In this document: positions 22,130 through 30,105 of the stretch, piece by piece | Position numbering within the stretch: the stretch's first letter is position 1 | How the letters are laid out: each line of letters starts with the position of its first letter | From: CAYOHY01 sp964403885 | Lineage (GTDB): Bacteria > Actinomycetota > Coriobacteriia > Anaerosomatales > PHET01 | Direction: 5' to 3' | Assembly: GCA_964403885.1 (NCBI GenBank) | Contig: CAYOHY010000014.1 | Coordinates: 1 to 43,184 of the forward strand | Length of the DNA: 43,184 bases | Translations under genes and position numbers: made by a program | Notes under the pieces: model-generated | What the model was told of the DNA's origin: nothing | Seen by the model: the letters and a program-made list of their open reading frames with translations, nothing else | The model's database searches: none

Positions 22130-23347
22130 ATGGTGCGCAACAAGCGTATCCTCGCTGCCCTCGCAGTCCTCGTCGCGGTCTCCATGATCGCAACGGGTTG
22201 CGGCGGCAAGAAGGCAGCGGATTCCGGTAGCACCGGTACCGCGAAGGCCACCACCATCAAGATCGGTGTTGGCGCTCCGCTCACGCAGGGCGCCGTGGCG
22301 CTCGGCCAGGGCATGAAGCGCGGCGCGAACCTCGCCGTCAAGCAGGCCAACGAGTCGGCTGAGGCCAAGGACCTGGGCATCACCTTCGAGACCGTCGACG
22401 GTGACGACCAGGGCGACCCCAAGACCGGTGTTACCGTCGCGAACACGTTCGCCTCGGATGCCGCTCTCGTGGGTGTCATGGGTCACCTCAACTCGGGTGT
22501 CTCGATCCCGGCGTCGAAGGTCTACAACGACAACAAGCTCGTTCAGATCTCGCCGGCCTCGACCAACCCGGCGCTGACGCTGCAGGGCTTCAACAACGTC
22601 TTCCGCGTCTGCACCATCGACTCGGTCCAGGGCCCCATGGGTGCTGAGTCCGCGTACACCAAGTTCGGCCTCAAGACCGCCGTCGTCATCGACGACTCCA
22701 CCCCGTACGGCGAGGGCCTCGCGTCCGAGTTCGCCAAGAAGTACGCGGCGCTGGGCGGCAAGGTCCTGTTCACCGAGAAGACCTCGGACAAGGACACGGA
22801 CTTCAACGCTCTGGTCACCAAGATCAAGTCGGCCAACCCGGCCGTCATCTACTACGGTGGCATCTACAACGCCGGTGCGCTGCTGGCCAAGCAGGCCTCT
22901 GACGCCGGCATCAAGGCCCCGCTCATGGGCGGCGACGGCCTCTACGACGGCGAGTACGTGAAGCTCGCCGGCGCGGATGCTGCCGAGGGTGACTACTGCA
23001 CCTCCGTCGGCCTCCCGGTCGACAAGCTCCCCAAGGGCCAGGAGTTCCAGGACGCCTACAAGGCCGAGTACCCCAACGATGAGATCGCCGCTTACGACGC
23101 CTACGCGTACGACGCGACGAACCTGATCATCCAGGCCGTGCTCGCCGTGGCCAAGGACAAGGGTGCCGACAAGGTCACCACTCCTGAGGGCAAGGACGCC
23201 ATCATCGCCGCGGTTGCCGCGACGAACACCGAGGGCGTCACCGGCAAGATCTCGTTCGACGAGAATGGCGACACCACCAACAAGGCCATCACCACCTACC
23301 AGGTGAAGTCCGGTGCGTGGACGCCGGTTGTGATTCCCGGCGAGTAA
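22130..23347 (+). CDS. livJ: Branched-chain amino-acid ABC transporter substrate-binding lipoprotein (copy 1)
   Basis: Periplasmic-binding-fold type I protein tethered outside the membrane, 405 residues, delivering Leu/Ile/Val-like substrates to LivHM. The lipobox is MIATGC with lipidated Cys24. IKIGVGAPLTQGAVALGQGM is the typical mature start. DGDDQGDPKTGVTVANTF, VMGHLNSGVSIPASKVY and the YYGGIYNAGALLAKQASDAG block match the Peripla_BP_6 family. A GGAGG ribosome site lies 4 bases upstream of the ATG. It is the first gene of livJHMGF and is separated from livH by a 132-bp gap with a strong hairpin. A paralogue with very similar sequence lies at 27523-28743. Confidence 0.95.
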   Translation: MVRNKRILAALAVLVAVSMIATGCGGKKAADSGSTGTAKATTIKIGVGAPLTQGAVALGQGMKRGANLAVKQANESAEAKDLGITFETVDGDDQGDPKTGVTVANTFASDAALVGVMGHLNSGVSIPASKVYNDNKLVQISPASTNPALTLQGFNNVFRVCTIDSVQGPMGAESAYTKFGLKTAVVIDDSTPYGEGLASEFAKKYAALGGKVLFTEKTSDKDTDFNALVTKIKSANPAVIYYGGIYNAGALLAKQASDAGIKAPLMGGDGLYDGEYVKLAGADAAEGDYCTSVGLPVDKLPKGQEFQDAYKAEYPNDEIAAYDAYAYDATNLIIQAVLAVAKDKGADKVTTPEGKDAIIAAVAATNTEGVTGKISFDENGDTTNKAITTYQVKSGAWTPVVIPGE

Positions 23348-23381
23348 ACCGCTAATCGCGGAACCGCTCTGACGCACAGCC

Positions 23382-23413
23382 CCGGGCGGGCATCGGATAC
23401 GGTGCCCGCCCGG
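23382..23413 (+). terminator. Intercistronic hairpin between livJ and livH
   Basis: An 11-bp perfect stem, CCGGGCGGGCA (23382-23392) with TGCCCGCCCGG (23403-23413), and a 10-base loop. It probably causes partial termination or protects the livJ message so that the binding protein exceeds the permease. Confidence 0.6.
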
Positions 23414-23479
23414 ATTGTGTGTTCAGGGTGCGGCACGAGCAACGGCGCTCGTGACCAGAGAGAGACAGGAAAAGTCCAA

Positions 23480-24421
23480 GTGTCTGTAGACGTCATCATC
23501 CAGCAGCTCGTGAACGGGGTGACCCTGGGCAGCATGTACGCGCTGATCGCCCTGGGCTACACGCTCGTTTACGGCATCCTGCTCATGATCAACTTCGCAC
23601 ACAGCGAAATGTTCATGTGCGGCGCGTACGTGGGTCTCGGTGTGCTCACCGTGCTCACCAATGAGAAGCTCCCGGCGAGCCAGTTCTTCACCGGAAGCTC
23701 GTTCGGCCTGATCGTGCTGTTCCTCATCACCTTTGCCGTGGCGATGGTCGCCATCGGCATCCTCGGTGTGGTCATCGAGCGCGTGGCCTACCGGCCTCTG
23801 CGCCACGCACCGCGACTCGCCCCGCTGATCTCGGCGATCGGCGTGTCGATCTTCCTTCAGAACGCAGTGCTCCTGTGGGTTGACTCCAAGGCGATCCCGT
23901 ATCCGGACGTGTTCCCCACCAAGACGGTGGTCACGTTCGCGGGTGCCACGATCAACTCGTTGCAGCTCCTGATCATCACGACTTCGATCGTGCTGCTCTT
24001 CATCCTCGACACTTTTGTGTCGCGCACCCGCGTGGGTAAGGCGATGCGCGCCACTTCACAGGACCGCGAAGCTGCGGGCCTCATGGGTATCGACATCAAC
24101 CGCATCATCGCGCTGGCCTTCTTCATCGGCCCTGCCCTTGGTGCTGTCGCCGGTGTCTTCAGCGGTATGTTCTACGGCACCGTCATCTTCTCGATGGGCT
24201 TCATCCCGGGCATCAAGTCGTTCACCGCGGCGGTCCTGGGCGGTATCGGTAACCTGCGCGGCGCCATGCTGGGCGGGTTCGTGCTGGGCATCGTCGAGTC
24301 GCTGGGCGCGGGCTTCCTCTCCACCGGCTACAAGGACGTCATCGCGTTCGGCATCCTCATCCTGGTCCTGATCTTCCGTCCGGGCGGTCTGCTCGGCGAA
24401 TCTGTCGTGGAGAAGGTGTAA
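23480..24421 (+). CDS. livH: Branched-chain amino-acid ABC permease LivH
   Basis: Inner-membrane permease of 313 residues with about eight helices. LVNGVTLGSMYALIALGYTLVYGILLMINFAHSE-type sequence at the N-terminus is the LivH hallmark. GVVIERVAYRPLRHAPRLAPLISAIG and the coupling-helix region GKAMRATSQDREAAGLMGID, where the ATPases dock, follow, and the protein ends with FRPGGLLGE. The GTG at 23480 (VSVDVIIQQ) has GGAAAAG upstream, and longer starts are not supported. livM begins 3 bases after the stop. It forms the heterodimeric channel with LivM. Confidence 0.95.
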   Translation: MSVDVIIQQLVNGVTLGSMYALIALGYTLVYGILLMINFAHSEMFMCGAYVGLGVLTVLTNEKLPASQFFTGSSFGLIVLFLITFAVAMVAIGILGVVIERVAYRPLRHAPRLAPLISAIGVSIFLQNAVLLWVDSKAIPYPDVFPTKTVVTFAGATINSLQLLIITTSIVLLFILDTFVSRTRVGKAMRATSQDREAAGLMGIDINRIIALAFFIGPALGAVAGVFSGMFYGTVIFSMGFIPGIKSFTAAVLGGIGNLRGAMLGGFVLGIVESLGAGFLSTGYKDVIAFGILILVLIFRPGGLLGESVVEKV

Positions 24422-24424
24422 ACC

Positions 24425-25669
24425 ATGGGCGGAAGCAAGATGGACATCAACACCACCGTCGGGTCGAGCAAGGTCACTCCCCAGAAGTTGGGGATCTACG
24501 GCCTGCTGCTGATCGTGGTCATGCTCATGCCGATCCTGTTCCAGGGCTTCGGCCAGCTCTTCCTCGTGCGCATCCTGGCCATCGTGGGCCTGTACGTCAT
24601 GCTCGCGCTTGGCCTGAACATCGTCGTCGGCTTCGCCGGCCTGCTCGACTTGGGCTACATCGCGTTCTACGCGATCGGTGCCTATGCGGGCGTCATCGGC
24701 GGCCAGCCCCTGTCGCAGTGGCTGGCGGCGACCTTCCCGTCGCAGACATGGCTGCCCGGCATGTCGTACTTCATCATGATCCCGTTCGCCGCCCTCGCGG
24801 CCGCATGCACGGGTATCGCGCTGGGTACGCCGGTCCTGCGCCTGCGCGGTGACTACCTCGCGATCGTCACGCTGGGCTTTGGTGAGATCGTGCGTATCGC
24901 GCTCAACAACAACATCTTCGGCCTGTCGAACGGTGCTGCGGGTCTTCCCAAGGCCGGCGAGGTCATGCCCAAGCCGTTCCCGCTCGAGTGGCTGCAGAAC
25001 AACGTGTACTTCAGCCTGGGCAGCAACTTCAACTTCCAGTTCACGGCCAACGTGTACTGGTACTACATCATCGTGCTCCTGTGCATCTTCACGATCTTCG
25101 TGGTGCGGCGCCTGGACAACTCCCGTCTGGGACGCTCGTGGACCGCGATGCGTGAGGACGAGGTCGCGGCCTCGTCGATGGGCATCAACATCACCGGCGC
25201 CAAACTCTGGGCGTTCTCGCTCGGCGCACTGTGGGGCGGCATCGCCGGCATCACCTTCGCGAACTTCCAGGGCTTCGTGAGCCCCGAGTCGTTCACGTTC
25301 ATGGAGTCGGTGTTCGTGGTCTCGATCATCGTTCTCGGTGGTATGGGCTCGATCCCGGGCGCCATCATCGGTGCGCTCGTCATCCAGGGCGTTCCGGAGC
25401 TCATCCGCGGCATGGCCTCCTCGGGCCTGCTGTCCAGCCTCACGGGCATGGACGTATCGGCTGAGGCTCAGTCGGCCATCTCGAACTACCGCTACCTGGT
25501 GTTCGGCCTGCTCATGGTCATCATGATGGCGGTCAAACCCGAGGGTCTGATCCCCTCGAAGCGCCGCGCGCGTGAGCTTCACCCCGATGATGAGAAGGCG
25601 CTGGACGAGACGAACCAGACGCTCTATGACGCCCAGCACGACACCGCCACTCCTGGCGAAGACCTGTAA
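24425..25669 (+). CDS. livM: Branched-chain amino-acid ABC permease LivM
   Basis: Inner-membrane permease partner of LivH, 414 residues. Family features: LALGLNIVVGFAGLLDLGYIAFYAIGAY near the N-terminus, PVLRLRGDYLAIVTLGFGEIVRI, the coupling segment SRLGRSWTAMREDEVAASSMG, and VLGGMGSIPGAIIGA, with MAVKPEGLIPSKRR near the end. A hydrophilic tail of about 35 residues (HPDDEKALDETNQTLYDAQH) follows. The ATG at 24425 has AAGGTG 6 bases upstream; an ATG six codons later is also possible. livG starts 23 bases downstream. Confidence 0.95.
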   Translation: MGGSKMDINTTVGSSKVTPQKLGIYGLLLIVVMLMPILFQGFGQLFLVRILAIVGLYVMLALGLNIVVGFAGLLDLGYIAFYAIGAYAGVIGGQPLSQWLAATFPSQTWLPGMSYFIMIPFAALAAACTGIALGTPVLRLRGDYLAIVTLGFGEIVRIALNNNIFGLSNGAAGLPKAGEVMPKPFPLEWLQNNVYFSLGSNFNFQFTANVYWYYIIVLLCIFTIFVVRRLDNSRLGRSWTAMREDEVAASSMGINITGAKLWAFSLGALWGGIAGITFANFQGFVSPESFTFMESVFVVSIIVLGGMGSIPGAIIGALVIQGVPELIRGMASSGLLSSLTGMDVSAEAQSAISNYRYLVFGLLMVIMMAVKPEGLIPSKRRARELHPDDEKALDETNQTLYDAQHDTATPGEDL

Positions 25670-25692
25670 CCGGGCGCGAGAGAGGTATACAC

Positions 25693-26580
25693 ATGGCACG
25701 CCTGGTAGAAGCGAACAACGTCACGATGCAGTTTGGCGGCCTGAAGGCCGTCAGCGACGTGACCATGAACATCGACGAGGGCGAGATCGTCGCGCTCATC
25801 GGCCCCAACGGTGCCGGTAAGACGACCTTCTTCAACCTCCTGACCGGCATCTACACCCCCACTGAGGGCACGATGACCTTCCGTGGCGAGACCGTGGGCG
25901 GCATCAAGCCGCACAAGATCGCCAAGATGGGCATCTCCCGTACGTTCCAGAACATCCGTCTGTTCCAGAACATGACGGCGCTCGAGAACGTCATGGTGGG
26001 CCGCCACATCCAAAGCGCCGAGGGTCCCATCGGCGCCGTGTTCCGCACGCCCAAGTTCAAGCGCGAGGAGCGCAACACTGAGCTCAAGGCGCGCGAGTAC
26101 CTGCAGTTCGTGGGCTTGGGCTGGGCGGCGAACGAGCTCGCCAAGAACCTGCCCTATGGCGACCAGCGCCGTCTCGAGATCGCACGAGCGCTCGCGACCG
26201 AGCCCAAGCTGATCCTGCTCGACGAGCCCGCCGCCGGTATGAACCCGCAGGAGAGCCAGAAGCTCAACGCGCTCATCCGCAACGTGCGCGCGACCGGTGT
26301 CACGGTCCTGCTCATCGAGCATGACATGAAGGTCGTCATGGATATCGCGGACCGCATCTACGTCCTCGACTTCGGTCAGCTGATCGCCGAGGGCCTGCCC
26401 GCGGACATCCAGACCAACCCGCACGTCATCGAGGCCTACCTGGGCAAGGGTGCCGAGGCTGCTGCTGCCGCCGCCGGTGCCGCCCACTCGCAGTCGCGAG
26501 CAGATACGGCCGCTGAGTCCGACATGACCGAGCCCGCCGAGGAAGCCGCTTCCGAGGACGCCGCAGGCGGGGAGGAGTAA
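25693..26580 (+). CDS. livG: Branched-chain amino-acid ABC ATPase LivG, with acidic C-terminal extension
   Basis: Cytoplasmic ATPase of 295 residues. Walker A GPNGAGKTT (from Gly37), signature LPYGDQRRLEIARAL (PYGDQ in place of LSGGQ, normal for LivG), Walker B LILLDEPAAGMNP and the switch histidine in VLLIEHDMK are intact. The usual LivG ends near ADIQTNPHVIEAYLG. Here about 40 more residues follow, rich in Ala, Glu and Asp (AAAAAGAAHSQSRADTAAES, then TEPAEEAASEDAAGGEE), which is unusual. A GAGAGAGG ribosome site precedes the ATG. livF begins 2 bases after the stop. Confidence 0.95.
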   Translation: MARLVEANNVTMQFGGLKAVSDVTMNIDEGEIVALIGPNGAGKTTFFNLLTGIYTPTEGTMTFRGETVGGIKPHKIAKMGISRTFQNIRLFQNMTALENVMVGRHIQSAEGPIGAVFRTPKFKREERNTELKAREYLQFVGLGWAANELAKNLPYGDQRRLEIARALATEPKLILLDEPAAGMNPQESQKLNALIRNVRATGVTVLLIEHDMKVVMDIADRIYVLDFGQLIAEGLPADIQTNPHVIEAYLGKGAEAAAAAAGAAHSQSRADTAAESDMTEPAEEAASEDAAGGEE

Positions 26581-26582
26581 CC

Positions 26583-27290
26583 GTGCTCAAAGTCACCGAC
26601 CTTCGCACCTGCTACGGCAAGATCGAGGCGCTCAAGGGCATCTCGATCGAGGTCAACGAGGGCGAGATCGTCACGCTGATCGGCGCCAACGGCGCGGGCA
26701 AGTCGACCACGCTCAAGACCATCTCCGGCCAGCTTGCCCCCACGGCCGGCTCGATCGAGTTCGAGGGCGCCAAGATCGCCGGCGTTCCCGCGCACAAGGT
26801 CACCACCAAGGGCATCATCCAGGTGCCCGAGGGACGTCGCATCTTCTCGCGCATGACCGTTCTCGAGAACCTCGAGATGGGGTCGTACCTGCGCAACGAC
26901 AAGGACGGCATCAAGTCCGACCTTGAGCACGTCTTCGAGCTCTTCCCGCGCCTGAAGGAGCGCGTCGCCCAGAAGGGCGGCACGCTGTCGGGCGGCGAGC
27001 AGCAGATGCTCGCGATGGGCCGCGCACTCATGGCGCGCCCCAGGCTCCTGATGCTCGATGAGCCCTCGATGGGCCTTGCGCCTGTCATCGTCGAGTTGAT
27101 CTTCGAGATCATCCAGAAGCTCAACGAGGACGGCATCACCATCCTGCTGGTCGAGCAGAACGCGAACCTCGCCCTCTCGATCGCAGACCGTGGCTACGTG
27201 CTGGAGACCGGCGAGCTCAAGCTCACCGGTACCGGCAAGGAGCTGCTCGCCAACGACGACGTGCGCAAGGCGTATCTCGGCGAGGGCTAG
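26583..27290 (+). CDS. livF: Branched-chain amino-acid ABC ATPase LivF
   Basis: Second ATPase of the transporter, 235 residues, heterodimer partner of LivG. Walker A GANGAGKST, LSGGEQQMLAMGRAL signature, Walker B LLMLDEPSMGLAP and switch His replaced by Gln in ILLVEQNANLALSIADRGYV, which is the normal LivF arrangement. The end, DVRKAYLGEG, is typical. The GTG start at 26583 lies 2 bases after livG with GGGGAGG as ribosome site inside the livG end. A strong terminator follows, closing the livJHMGF operon before the second livJ. Confidence 0.95.
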   Translation: MLKVTDLRTCYGKIEALKGISIEVNEGEIVTLIGANGAGKSTTLKTISGQLAPTAGSIEFEGAKIAGVPAHKVTTKGIIQVPEGRRIFSRMTVLENLEMGSYLRNDKDGIKSDLEHVFELFPRLKERVAQKGGTLSGGEQQMLAMGRALMARPRLLMLDEPSMGLAPVIVELIFEIIQKLNEDGITILLVEQNANLALSIADRGYVLETGELKLTGTGKELLANDDVRKAYLGEG

Positions 27291-27320
27291 CCTGCTTTTC
27301 GCTCCATATCACGACCTGGC

Positions 27321-27350
27321 AACGGGCGCCCCTGCGGGCGCCCGTTTTCG
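27321..27350 (+). terminator. Terminator of the livJHMGF operon
   Basis: An 11-bp perfect stem, AACGGGCGCCC (27321-27331) with GGGCGCCCGTT (27336-27346), CTGC loop and following TTCGTT. Confidence 0.88.
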
Positions 27351-27435
27351 TTAGCGGAGAATCGGCAGCGCTTACGAATCACAAGAAGAATGCGCTCATC
27401 GCTGTAACACATGTGCATGAATGTGCTCTCGCCAG

Positions 27436-27444
27436 TGCTAGCAT
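27436..27444 (+). promoter_or_regulatory. Extended -10 promoter of the second livJ
   Basis: TGCTAGCAT (TG-N-TAGCAT) is about 80 bases before the start codon. No good -35 is visible, as expected for extended -10 promoters. Transcription would start near 27451, just before the hairpin at 27458-27485. Confidence 0.45.
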
Positions 27445-27457
27445 TTCGACGTCTGGT

Positions 27458-27485
27458 CGTGGGAGCACAACGTCGTGCTCCCACG
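27458..27485 (+). promoter_or_regulatory. Leader hairpin at the 5' end of the second livJ message
   Basis: CGTGGGAGCAC (27458-27468) pairs perfectly over 11 bp with GTGCTCCCACG (27475-27485), with a 6-base loop and no T-run. It would lie within about 10 bases of the predicted 5' end and could stabilise the mRNA or act in attenuation. Confidence 0.5.
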
Positions 27486-27522
27486 TCCGTCCAACGAAGC
27501 ACGGCAGACCAGGGAGGACTAG

Positions 27523-28743
27523 ATGATGATTCGCAGCAAGCGCGTCATGGCGGCTATCGCCATGCTCGCAGCCGTCGCGATGCTCGCCACCGGTTGTGGC
27601 GGCTCGAAGACGGCCGACAAGGGCGCGGCCACCGAGGCCAAGACCTTCAAGATCGGTATCGGCGCTCCGCTGACCGCCGGTTCTGTGGCGCAGGGCCAGG
27701 GTATCGAGCGCGGCGTGCGCCTCGCCCTCAAGCAGGCCAACGAGTCCGCTGAGGCCAAGGAGCTGGGCATCACGTTCGAGGGCGTCGCTGGCGACGACCA
27801 GGGCGACCCCAAGACCGGCGTTACCGTCGCGAACACCTTCGCCTCGGATCAGAACCTGCTGGGCGTTGTCGGTCACCTCAACTCCGGTGTGACCATCCCC
27901 GCCTCCAAGATCTACAACGAGGCCAAGCTTCCGGTCATCTCGCCGGCCGCGACCAACCCGGCTCTGACCACTCAGGGCTTCAACAACGTCTTCCGCACCT
28001 GCACCATCGACTCGGTCCAGGGCCCCGCGGGCGCCGAGGCCATGTTCGGTGACAAGGTCGGCGCCAAGGTCGCCGTCGTCGTCGACGACTCGACCCCGTA
28101 CGGCGAGGGCCTGTGCGACGAGTTCGCCAAGAAGTTCGAGGAGCTCGGCGGCACCGTTGCCTTCCGCGAGAAGACCTCGGACAAGGACAGCGACTTCAAC
28201 GCTCTGTCCACCAAGATCAAGGCCGCCAACCCCGACGTGATCTACTACGGCGGCACCTACAACGCCGGCGCCCTGCTCTCCAAGCAGATCAGCGCTGCGG
28301 GCGTGAAGGCCCCGGTCATGGGTGGCGACGGTCTCTACGACCCCGAGTACATCAACCTCGCCGGCGCCTCGGGTGCCGAGGGTGACATGTGCACCTCGGT
28401 CGGTCTCCCGCTCGACAAGCTCCCCAAGGGCCAGGAGTTCCAGACCGCCTACAAGGCCGAGTACCCCGACAATGAGATCGGTGCGTACGACGCGTACTCC
28501 TACGACGCCGCTGACGTCCTGGTCAAGGCCATCTTCAAGGTCGCCAAGGACATGGGTGTCGACAAGCTGAACACCCCTCCCGGCCGTGACGCGATCATCG
28601 CCGCCGTCGCCGCCACCGACATGGAGGGCGTGACCGGCCAGGTCAAGTTCGACGCCAACGGTGACACCCTGAACAAGGCCATCACGGTCTACCGTGTCGA
28701 GGGTGGCGCCTGGAAGCCGTTCATCATCCCGGAGACCAACTAG
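27523..28743 (+). CDS. livJ: Branched-chain amino-acid ABC substrate-binding lipoprotein (copy 2)
   Basis: A second type I binding lipoprotein, 406 residues, closely similar to the product of 22130-23347 along its whole length (for example GLPLDKLPKGQEFQTAYKAE versus GLPVDKLPKGQEFQDAYKAE). Lipobox MLATGC with Cys25. It has its own promoter, leader hairpin and terminator, so it can be expressed independently of the permease genes. The two proteins probably share the LivHMGF channel with different ligand preferences, as E. coli LivJ and LivK do. Differences concentrate in short surface segments and in positions such as SPAATNPAL versus SPASTNPAL. GGAGG precedes tandem ATG codons at 27523 and 27526. 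Confidence 0.94.
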   Translation: MMIRSKRVMAAIAMLAAVAMLATGCGGSKTADKGAATEAKTFKIGIGAPLTAGSVAQGQGIERGVRLALKQANESAEAKELGITFEGVAGDDQGDPKTGVTVANTFASDQNLLGVVGHLNSGVTIPASKIYNEAKLPVISPAATNPALTTQGFNNVFRTCTIDSVQGPAGAEAMFGDKVGAKVAVVVDDSTPYGEGLCDEFAKKFEELGGTVAFREKTSDKDSDFNALSTKIKAANPDVIYYGGTYNAGALLSKQISAAGVKAPVMGGDGLYDPEYINLAGASGAEGDMCTSVGLPLDKLPKGQEFQTAYKAEYPDNEIGAYDAYSYDAADVLVKAIFKVAKDMGVDKLNTPPGRDAIIAAVAATDMEGVTGQVKFDANGDTLNKAITVYRVEGGAWKPFIIPETN

Positions 28744-28775
28744 TCTTTGTGAGCTGAACGCACCACGCGTCTACG

Positions 28776-28799
28776 ACGGGCGCCCTTCGGGGCGCCCGT
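28776..28799. terminator. Bidirectional terminator with UUCG tetraloop
   Basis: ACGGGCGCCC (28776-28785) and GGGCGCCCGT (28790-28799) form a 10-bp stem closed by C(TTCG)G, an ultrastable tetraloop. It lies between the second livJ and the convergent deaminase gene. Its stem is the same sequence as the terminator at 27321. Confidence 0.88.
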
Positions 28800-28806
28800 T
28801 CTGCGT

Positions 28807-30102
28807 TCAGGCGAGTGCGTCGCGCGCCTTCTGTGCGGCAGCTGAGGCGCGTGCTTCGACGTTGGTGAGGTCCTCGCACAGAGACCCGTCGAGTGCCCGC
28901 CACGATCCGCCCACGAGCAGTGCCTCGAGCGTCTGGGCACCGGCGTGGCTCACGAACGCAGTAGTGGGGTCGTCGGTGGGGCCCGTGCGAAACACGGCGA
29001 GATCGGCCTGCATGCCCTTCTCGATCACGCCGTAGCGGTCCTCCACCCCCAGCGCGATCGCTCCCATGAGAGTGACCGCCTTGAGCAGCGAGTCGCAGTC
29101 GACTTCGGGCTGCTCGCGGTGGAGCGCGCGCACATCGGCCATCAGATCGAGGTCGTGGTTGCTCGCCGAGGAGTCTGTTCCGATACCCACGGGGATGCCG
29201 GCGTCGAGCAGGTCTTGCACGGGCGCGATTGGGTTGTGCAGATAGGCGTTCGAGCGAGGGCACGCCACCGTCCCGCGTGCGGTCGCAGCGAGGCGCGAGA
29301 CGTCCGATGGCGTCGCGTGGCCCAGGTGGATCGCCGTCGCTCCGTCCAATACGCCCAGGCCGTCGAGGTAAGCCACCGGCGTGACGCCGGGCGCCTCGAA
29401 CCCATGGGCCAGTCGCTCTGCGAGTGGGGCGAGAGGGCCGGTGCCGTCTCTGAACAGCTGGGTCTCGGCTGCGGATTCAGCGACGTGGATCGCCACGGGG
29501 GCGCCGGTCTCGAGCGCCAGGCCATGGACCAGTTGAAGCAGCCGCGCACCCGAGCTGTAGGTGGCGTGCGGTGAGAGGCCGCACCGCGATCGCGGTCCGC
29601 ACCCGTCGTCATCGGGGGCGGGAAAGCCTGTCTGCTCGAGCACGCCGAAGAGTGCGGGCGCCTCGATGCCCAGCACCTCCCAGTAGAACGTGCCACCGAG
29701 CCCTGTGGCGATGATCGCCTCGGCGGCGCTGCGCTCGTAGACGATGTCGCCAACGACGGTCACGCCGGAGCGCAGTGACTCGTAGGCGCCCAGGGTGGCC
29801 GAGGCCGCGAACTCATCGGCGGACCAGGCGTGCATGCCGCGCACGAGCTGGGGGAGCCATTCGTGGAACGGCCCCGGGGGAACCAGGCCGTTGAGCGAGG
29901 TGAGCGAGAGGTGCGTGTGGGCGTTGACCAACCCGGGTGTGATGATGCACTCACCGAAGTCGTAGCGCGCGGCGAGCGGGTCGAGCGCTGCGATGTCGTC
30001 GGCCGGCCCCACCGCAACCACGTGGCCGTCGTGGACGAGCACGGCACCGTCACGGATCGGCGGCCGCGACACGGGCAGTATCCACTGAGCGGTGATGAGC
30101 AC
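28807..30102 (-). CDS. COG0402 amidohydrolase: probable aminofutalosine or methylthioadenosine/S-adenosylhomocysteine deaminase
   Basis: Metal-dependent deaminase of the amidohydrolase superfamily, 431 residues, removing the 6-amino group of an adenine nucleoside. TPGLVNAHTHLSLTSL holds His62 and His64. VAIHVAESAAET holds His206 and Glu209. AIHLGHATPSD is a further His-containing strand, and VGIGTDSSASNHDLDL contains the metal/catalytic Asp310. The composite C-terminal domain ends with ADLAVFRTG. The GTG at 30102 begins 3 bases after the stop of the nucleoside phosphorylase gene, so the two act in series. Members of this family deaminate either methylthioadenosine or 6-amino-6-deoxyfutalosine. 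The nearby mqnE-mqnA-mqnC operon makes the second role attractive but does not prove it. Confidence 0.88.
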   Translation of the reverse strand: MLITAQWILPVSRPPIRDGAVLVHDGHVVAVGPADDIAALDPLAARYDFGECIITPGLVNAHTHLSLTSLNGLVPPGPFHEWLPQLVRGMHAWSADEFAASATLGAYESLRSGVTVVGDIVYERSAAEAIIATGLGGTFYWEVLGIEAPALFGVLEQTGFPAPDDDGCGPRSRCGLSPHATYSSGARLLQLVHGLALETGAPVAIHVAESAAETQLFRDGTGPLAPLAERLAHGFEAPGVTPVAYLDGLGVLDGATAIHLGHATPSDVSRLAATARGTVACPRSNAYLHNPIAPVQDLLDAGIPVGIGTDSSASNHDLDLMADVRALHREQPEVDCDSLLKAVTLMGAIALGVEDRYGVIEKGMQADLAVFRTGPTDDPTTAFVSHAGAQTLEALLVGGSWRALDGSLCEDLTNVEARASAAAQKARDALA

Positions 30103-30105
30103 GGG

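Noticed and set aside
22106..23377. Long open frame on the minus strand opposite the first livJ
   Set aside because: Composition typical of antisense frames in GC-rich genes and no recognisable domain.
24056..25699. Long open frame on the minus strand opposite livH/livM
   Set aside because: His/Asp/Arg-rich antisense translation; the plus-strand genes have complete family signatures.
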